From the NCBI GenBank assembly GCA_023417735.1, contig JAEZEK010000240.1, positions 1 to 18,000 on the forward strand: a stretch of 18,000 nucleotides of DNA, written 5' to 3'. The notes beneath the pieces are model-generated. The model saw only the letters and a program-made list of their open reading frames with translations, was not told where the DNA came from and did no database searches. Each line of letters begins with the position of its first letter. Position 1 is the stretch's first letter. The stretch is from Pseudomonadota bacterium. GTDB lineage: Bacteria; Pseudomonadota; Alphaproteobacteria; Rhizobiales; Afifellaceae. Positions 14,503 through 18,000 of this stretch are shown here, piece after piece. Made by a program: the position numbers and the translations under genes.

Positions 14503-15396
14503 ATGAACCCTCCCGACTGGCTCTGGGTGGTGTGCACCATCCTCGCCGCGACCGCGCAGACGATCAGGAACGCCGCGCAGCGGAGCCTCGTCGCGGAGAT
14601 CGGCACAGCCGGCGCGACCCACATCCGCTTCCTGTTCGGGCTGCCCTTCGCCTTGGTCGCGGCGGCCGCCCTCCCTCTGCTCGGCTTCGCGATCCCGCGG
14701 CCGAACCCCGTCTTCTTCGGCTGGGCCGCGCTCGGCTCCGTGGCGCAGATCGGCGGCATGGCGGCGCTCCTCTCCGCCATGCAGCTCCGCTCCTTCGTGG
14801 TCGTCACCGCCTATTCCAAGACCGAGCCGGTCCAGGTCGCGGTCTTCGCCCTCCTCGTCCTGCACGAGCCGGTGACGGTGATGCTGGCCGCTGCGGTCCT
14901 GATCGCCACGGCCGGCGTCATGCTGACGTCGTGGCCACGAAGGTCGGGCGGCGAGGCGTTCTCGTGGCAGCCGGCCGCGCTCGGCATCGCCTCCGGCGGG
15001 CTCTTCGCGTTCGCGGCGGTCTGCTTCCGCGGCGCGGTCACCAATCTCGACGCCGAGTTCCTGCCCGCCGCCACGTTCACGCTCGGCGTGTCGCTCGCGA
15101 CGCAGACCGTGCTTCTCACCGGGTGGCTGCTCCTCACCCGGCCGGCCGTCCTGCCCGCGATCGCGCGGGTGTGGCGGCCGTCGCTCGGCGTCGGCTTCCT
15201 CGGCGCGTTCGCCTCCCAGATGTGGTTCCTGGCCTTCGCGCTCGAATCGGTCGCGCGCGTGCGGACGCTGGGGCTGGTGGAAATGATCGTCGCCGCCTTC
15301 ATCTCGCGCCGCGTCTTCGCGCAGACGCCGACGCTTCGCGACGTCGGCGGCATGACGCTCATCATCCTCGGCGTGGCGATCCTGCTCGCCACGTGA
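14503..15396 (+). CDS. EamA/DMT superfamily transporter
   Basis: This 297-residue inner-membrane protein looks like a ten-helix drug/metabolite transporter built from two EamA repeats, one at about residues 5-143 and one at about 155-295. Typical signs are the helix-end motif SAMQLRSFVVVTAYSKTEPVQVAVFALLVLHE (91-122) and its counterpart in the second half, ESVARVRTLGLVEMIVAAFISRRVF (248-272). The substrate cannot be predicted. The ATG at 14503 is chosen because residues from there are membrane-like, while an earlier in-frame start at 14389 adds a polar, Arg-rich extension overlapping the thrB promoter region; no clear ribosome site is visible. It is the only plus-strand gene among the minus-strand genes from 12.9 to 18 kb, sitting between ispH and thrB, and it converges on ispH with a 9-base gap. 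Confidence 0.9.
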   Translation: MNPPDWLWVVCTILAATAQTIRNAAQRSLVAEIGTAGATHIRFLFGLPFALVAAAALPLLGFAIPRPNPVFFGWAALGSVAQIGGMAALLSAMQLRSFVVVTAYSKTEPVQVAVFALLVLHEPVTVMLAAAVLIATAGVMLTSWPRRSGGEAFSWQPAALGIASGGLFAFAAVCFRGAVTNLDAEFLPAATFTLGVSLATQTVLLTGWLLLTRPAVLPAIARVWRPSLGVGFLGAFASQMWFLAFALESVARVRTLGLVEMIVAAFISRRVFAQTPTLRDVGGMTLIILGVAILLAT

Positions 15397-15405
15397 GCGG
15401 AGCGT

Positions 15406-16365
15406 TCAGGCGGCCGCTTCGCGAAGCGATTTCGGCAGGTGGAACGTGACGGTCTCGGTCGCCGTGCGGACGAGCTCGACGTCGACGCCGCCCCTTTCCG
15501 CAAAGGCGTCGATGATCTCCTCCACGAGGACCTCCGGTGCCGAAGCCCCGGCCGTCAGCCCGATGGCGCGCGCGTTCTCGAAATCGGCCCAGTCGATGTC
15601 GGCGGCACGCTGGACCAGCACGGCCCTGGGGCAGCCGGCGCGCTCGGCGACCTCGCGCAGGCGCTGCGAGTTGGACGAGTTCGGGGCGCCCACGACGACC
15701 AGCGCGTCGACCTGCGGCGCCACCGCCTTTACCGCCTCCTGGCGGTTCGTCGTCGCGTAGCAGATGTCTTCCTTGTGCGGGCCGACGATGCTCGGGAAGC
15801 GCTCCTCCAGCACCTTCACGATCTCCGCCGTGTCGTCGACGGAGAGCGTGGTCTGCGTCGCCCAGGCGAGGTTGTCGGCGTTCGCCGGCGCGAAGCTGCG
15901 CGCGTCCTGCGGCGTTTCCACGAGAGTGACCGATCCGGGCGGCAGCTGGCCCATCGTGCCCTCCACCTCGGGATGGCCGGCATGGCCGATGAGCACGATC
16001 TCGCGGCCGCGGCGATGGTGCAGGACCGCCTCCTTGTGGACCTTGGAGACGAGCGGGCAGGTCGCGTCGAAGAAGAACAGGCCGCGCGCGGCGGCGCTTT
16101 CCGGCACGCTCTTCGGCACGCCGTGGGCGGAGAAGACGACGGGCTGGCGCGTGTCGGGAATCTCGTCCAGTTCCTCGACGAACACGGCGCCCTTGGCCCT
16201 CAGGCCCTCGACCACGTAGCGGTTGTGCACGATCTCGTGGCGGACATAGACGGGGGCGCCGTACCGCTCCAGCGCCTCCTCCACGATCTGGATCGCGCGG
16301 TCGACGCCGGCGCAGAAGCCGCGGGGCGCGCACAGCAGGATGCGCCATCTGGGGGACCCGTCCAT
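15406..16365 (-). CDS. ispH: 4-hydroxy-3-methylbut-2-enyl diphosphate reductase
   Basis: IspH (LytB) carries out the last step of the MEP isoprenoid pathway, reducing HMBPP to IPP and DMAPP with a [4Fe-4S] cluster in the cytoplasm. The three cluster cysteines are present: C18 in [13 protein letters not shown]103 in [12 protein letters not shown] and C202 in [11 protein letters not shown]. The substrate residues H131 and E133 in [14 protein letters not shown] are intact, as is the PNSSNSQRL segment. The start at ATG 16363-16365 gives 319 residues, the usual length; a longer reading to 16497 would run into SURF1 and adds a non-homologous Ser/Arg-rich leader. There is no evident ribosome site, but the start is only 19 bases after the SURF1 stop, so coupling is likely. 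Confidence 0.97.
   Translation of the reverse strand: MDGSPRWRILLCAPRGFCAGVDRAIQIVEEALERYGAPVYVRHEIVHNRYVVEGLRAKGAVFVEELDEIPDTRQPVVFSAHGVPKSVPESAAARGLFFFDATCPLVSKVHKEAVLHHRRGREIVLIGHAGHPEVEGTMGQLPPGSVTLVETPQDARSFAPANADNLAWATQTTLSVDDTAEIVKVLEERFPSIVGPHKEDICYATTNRQEAVKAVAPQVDALVVVGAPNSSNSQRLREVAERAGCPRAVLVQRAADIDWADFENARAIGLTAGASAPEVLVEEIIDAFAERGGVDVELVRTATETVTFHLPKSLREAAA
15415..15428. repeat. 14-bp perfect palindrome in the ispH 3' end
   Basis: CGCTTCGCGAAGCG is a perfect palindrome inside the last codons of ispH (residues SLREAA) and about 20 bases past the stop of the convergent EamA gene. It could fold as a 5-bp stem with a CGCG loop, followed by ATTT on the plus strand, and might end EamA transcription. 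It may equally be chance. Confidence 0.3.
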
Positions 16366-16384
16366 CGGCGGGAGATAGGGACCC

Positions 16385-17164
16385 TCAGCCGTCGCCGTCA
16401 AGCGCCGCCGATCTCCTGTCCGCGCGCATGCGTCCCCAAAGGAACACGAGGACGACCGCCGCGAGGGCCGCGGCGAGGCCGTACCAGGTGACGGCATACT
16501 GCAGGTGGTTGTTCGGGAAGCGCATCAGCGTCTCGCCGGCCTGCGGCAGCCCGCCGGGCGGGGTTTCGGAGGCGACGAGATCGATCGAGAACGGCGCCAC
16601 CGGCCCCTCGATCCCGGCCGCCGCGGCGATCGGGCCGATGGAGCGGGTGAAGAACAGTCCGCTCTCCGGCTTGTCGTCGGGCGTGAAGATGGTCCGCGCG
16701 TCGTCCGGGCGGAGGAGCCCGACGACGGCGGCCGGCGCGTCGCTCAACGTCTCGCCGCGCTCGGCCGGCCGGAACCGGTCCTGCGGCGCGAAGCCCCGGT
16801 TGACGAGGACGGTGCCGCCGCCGTGGAGGACGAACGGGGTCACGATCCAGTAGCCGGGGCCTCGCAGCGGCCCGTTCGGGTCGGGCAGGTTGGTGAAGAC
16901 CCGGACTTCCTTCTCGTGCAGGAAGCGGCCTTCGAGCCGGTAGGGGCGGTACTCGAGGGTGGCGAGGTCGCGCCCGCCCCACGCGCCGGGCGGAGGGAGG
17001 TCGAGGACCGGGAGGCCGGGCCGCTCCGCCACCGCGCCAAGGAGCGCCTCCTTGTCGTGGAGCCGACGCATCTGCCAGTTGCCGAGCGAGACGAGGACCG
17101 CGAGCGCGGCCGACACGGCCACCGCGGCCAGGACGATGCGGACGAAGCCGATCCTGCGATCCAT
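16385..17164 (-). CDS. SURF1 family cytochrome oxidase assembly protein
   Basis: SURF1 proteins aid haem a insertion into cytochrome c oxidase subunit I in the inner membrane. This 259-residue protein has the standard layout: an N-terminal helix at about residues 7-27, the [16 protein letters not shown] motif (27-42), a large periplasmic domain with YRPYRLEG (72-79) and VLVNRGFAP (119-127), and a C-terminal helix at about 224-243 preceded by [14 protein letters not shown] (218-231), the family hallmark. The ATG at 17162-17164 overlaps the DUF983 stop as TGATG; a GTG one codon earlier is possible. It sits between DUF983 and ispH on the same strand, with ctaE upstream, which fits its role. Confidence 0.96.
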   Translation of the reverse strand: MDRRIGFVRIVLAAVAVSAALAVLVSLGNWQMRRLHDKEALLGAVAERPGLPVLDLPPPGAWGGRDLATLEYRPYRLEGRFLHEKEVRVFTNLPDPNGPLRGPGYWIVTPFVLHGGGTVLVNRGFAPQDRFRPAERGETLSDAPAAVVGLLRPDDARTIFTPDDKPESGLFFTRSIGPIAAAAGIEGPVAPFSIDLVASETPPGGLPQAGETLMRFPNNHLQYAVTWYGLAAALAAVVLVFLWGRMRADRRSAALDGDG

Positions 17165-17553
17165 CACACCGGCGGGCGGTCGATCTCGCCCTCCTGCGCC
17201 TTGTGCGTGTATTGCAGCGCGATCAGCACGCCCTTGAACGGGCGGAGCAGCGCGAGGGACAGGAAGATGACGAGCGGGCCCCAGAGGATGACGTGAATCC
17301 AGGGCGCTGGCTCGAAGGCGACCTCGACCAGCAGGGCGGCAGCCGCGACCACGAACCCGACGATCAGGATGATGAAGACGGCGGGCCCGTCCGCGGAATC
17401 GGCGAAGGCAAGGTCGAGGCCGCAGACGCGGCAGCGCGGCTCGAGCCTCAGGAAGCCGGCGAACAGGCGCCCCTCGCCGCAGCGCGGGCAGCGTCCGCGC
17501 ACGCCGACCGAGAACGGGTTCTGCGGCGGGTGGAGTGCGCGGTCTTCGCTCAT
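17164..17553 (-). CDS. DUF983 family membrane protein
   Basis: This 129-residue protein has an N-terminal zinc-ribbon-like region with two CxxC pairs, C22-x-x-C25 and C41-x-x-C44 (RCPRCGEGRLF and RCRVCGLDL), then two membrane helices at about residues 57-78 and 85-104. The arrangement matches DUF983, a family found beside cytochrome oxidase genes in alphaproteobacteria; its role is unknown, though a part in oxidase maturation is the usual guess from context. The start is ATG 17551-17553, 42 bases after the ctaE stop. It overlaps SURF1 by a single base (or 4 with the GTG start), implying coupled translation. Confidence 0.93.
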   Translation of the reverse strand: MSEDRALHPPQNPFSVGVRGRCPRCGEGRLFAGFLRLEPRCRVCGLDLAFADSADGPAVFIILIVGFVVAAAALLVEVAFEPAPWIHVILWGPLVIFLSLALLRPFKGVLIALQYTHKAQEGEIDRPPV

Positions 17554-17595
17554 GATTGCCGATCTAAGGGCCGGCGCAGGGGCGCCGGCGCGTGC

Positions 17596-18000
17596 TCAGC
17601 CGCCGTAGACCGCGCCCGCGTTCCCCCACACGTAGATGGAGAAGAACAGGAACAGCCAGACCACGTCGACGAAGTGCCAGTACCATGCCGCCGCCTCGAA
17701 CCCGAAGTGCTGCGTCGGCGTGAAGTCGCCCCGCTTGGCGCGGATCAGGCAGACGATCAGGAAGATCGTGCCGACGATCACGTGGAAGCCGTGGAAGCCG
17801 GTCGCCATGAAGAAGGTGGCGCCGTAGATGTTGCCGGAGAAGGCGAACGGCGCGTGCATGTACTCGTAGGCCTGCACGGCGGTGAAGATGAGGCCGAGCA
17901 CGATCGTCAGGATCAGCCCGTACTTCAGGCCCTGGCGGTCGTTGTGCAGCAGCGCGTGGTGCGCCCAGGTGACCGTGGTGCCGGAGGTTAGGAGCAGCAG
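17596..18000 (-). CDS. ctaE: Cytochrome c oxidase subunit III, C-terminal part
   Basis: The frame is open through the right window edge, so the 134 residues seen here are the C-terminal half of subunit III (CoxC/CtaE) of the aa3-type oxidase. Recognisable segments include [42 protein letters not shown] and the last helix [18 protein letters not shown]. The valine encoded by GTG at 17899-17901 is internal and not the start. It shares direction with DUF983, SURF1 and ispH, forming the usual alphaproteobacterial oxidase-assembly group. Subunit III is an integral membrane protein of seven helices; about the last four are encoded here. Confidence 0.96.
   Translation of the reverse strand: MLLLTSGTTVTWAHHALLHNDRQGLKYGLILTIVLGLIFTAVQAYEYMHAPFAFSGNIYGATFFMATGFHGFHVIVGTIFLIVCLIRAKRGDFTPTQHFGFEAAAWYWHFVDVVWLFLFFSIYVWGNAGAVYGG

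Noticed and set aside
15362..16348. A 328-codon minus-strand frame overlapping ispH
   Set aside because: It is an Arg/Gly-rich shadow; the ispH frame has all three cluster cysteines.

Overview
The window is a dense, high-GC (clearly above 60%) stretch of bacterial chromosome with short intergenic gaps and no gap over about 200 bases. The gene content points to an alphaproteobacterium, probably of the Hyphomicrobiales or a close relative: a cytochrome c oxidase subunit III / DUF983 / SURF1 group followed by ispH, an APH-fold homoserine kinase (thrB) with rnhA, and thrC followed by an M16 processing-type peptidase. The split glycine dehydrogenase (gcvPA + gcvPB) instead of a fused GcvP is a minority arrangement in this group. 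I cannot name a genus. I see no tRNA, rRNA, CRISPR array, insertion sequence or phage gene.

Layout. (1) 1-2239, plus strand: the end of gcvPA, all of gcvPB (P-protein of the glycine cleavage system) and a small helical protein of unknown function. (2) 2296-4400, minus strand: a HAD-family phosphatase overlapping a 2H phosphoesterase (2'-5' RNA ligase-like), then an unrecognised membrane-anchored protein behind an unusually AT-rich leader. (3) 4604-10856, plus strand: thrC, an M16 zinc peptidase and a RimJ-like acetyltransferase spaced by only 4-6 bases, then a 958-residue membrane c-di-GMP protein (7TM sensor, PAS, degenerate GGDEF, intact EAL). (4) 10857-12929: YqgE (minus) divergent from a periplasmic DsbD-N-like protein and a one-cysteine Prx5-type peroxiredoxin (plus), giving a small redox-flavoured cluster. 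(5) 12942-18000, mainly minus: ctaE (partial at the window edge), DUF983, SURF1, ispH, then thrB and rnhA, with one plus-strand EamA transporter lying between ispH and thrB.

How they fit together. Much of the window is housekeeping: one-carbon/glycine metabolism, the last two steps of threonine synthesis (ThrB at 13.4-14.4 kb on the minus strand, ThrC at 4.6-6.0 kb on the plus strand), isoprenoid synthesis (IspH), cytochrome oxidase assembly (SURF1 with CtaE) and RNase HI. The parts with most unexplained content are the membrane protein at 2296-3129, the c-di-GMP protein whose synthase site is broken but whose allosteric RxxD and phosphodiesterase residues are kept, and the apparently leaderless yqgE start. 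I found no convincing evidence of an undescribed multi-gene system; the findings below are single-gene or regulatory oddities.
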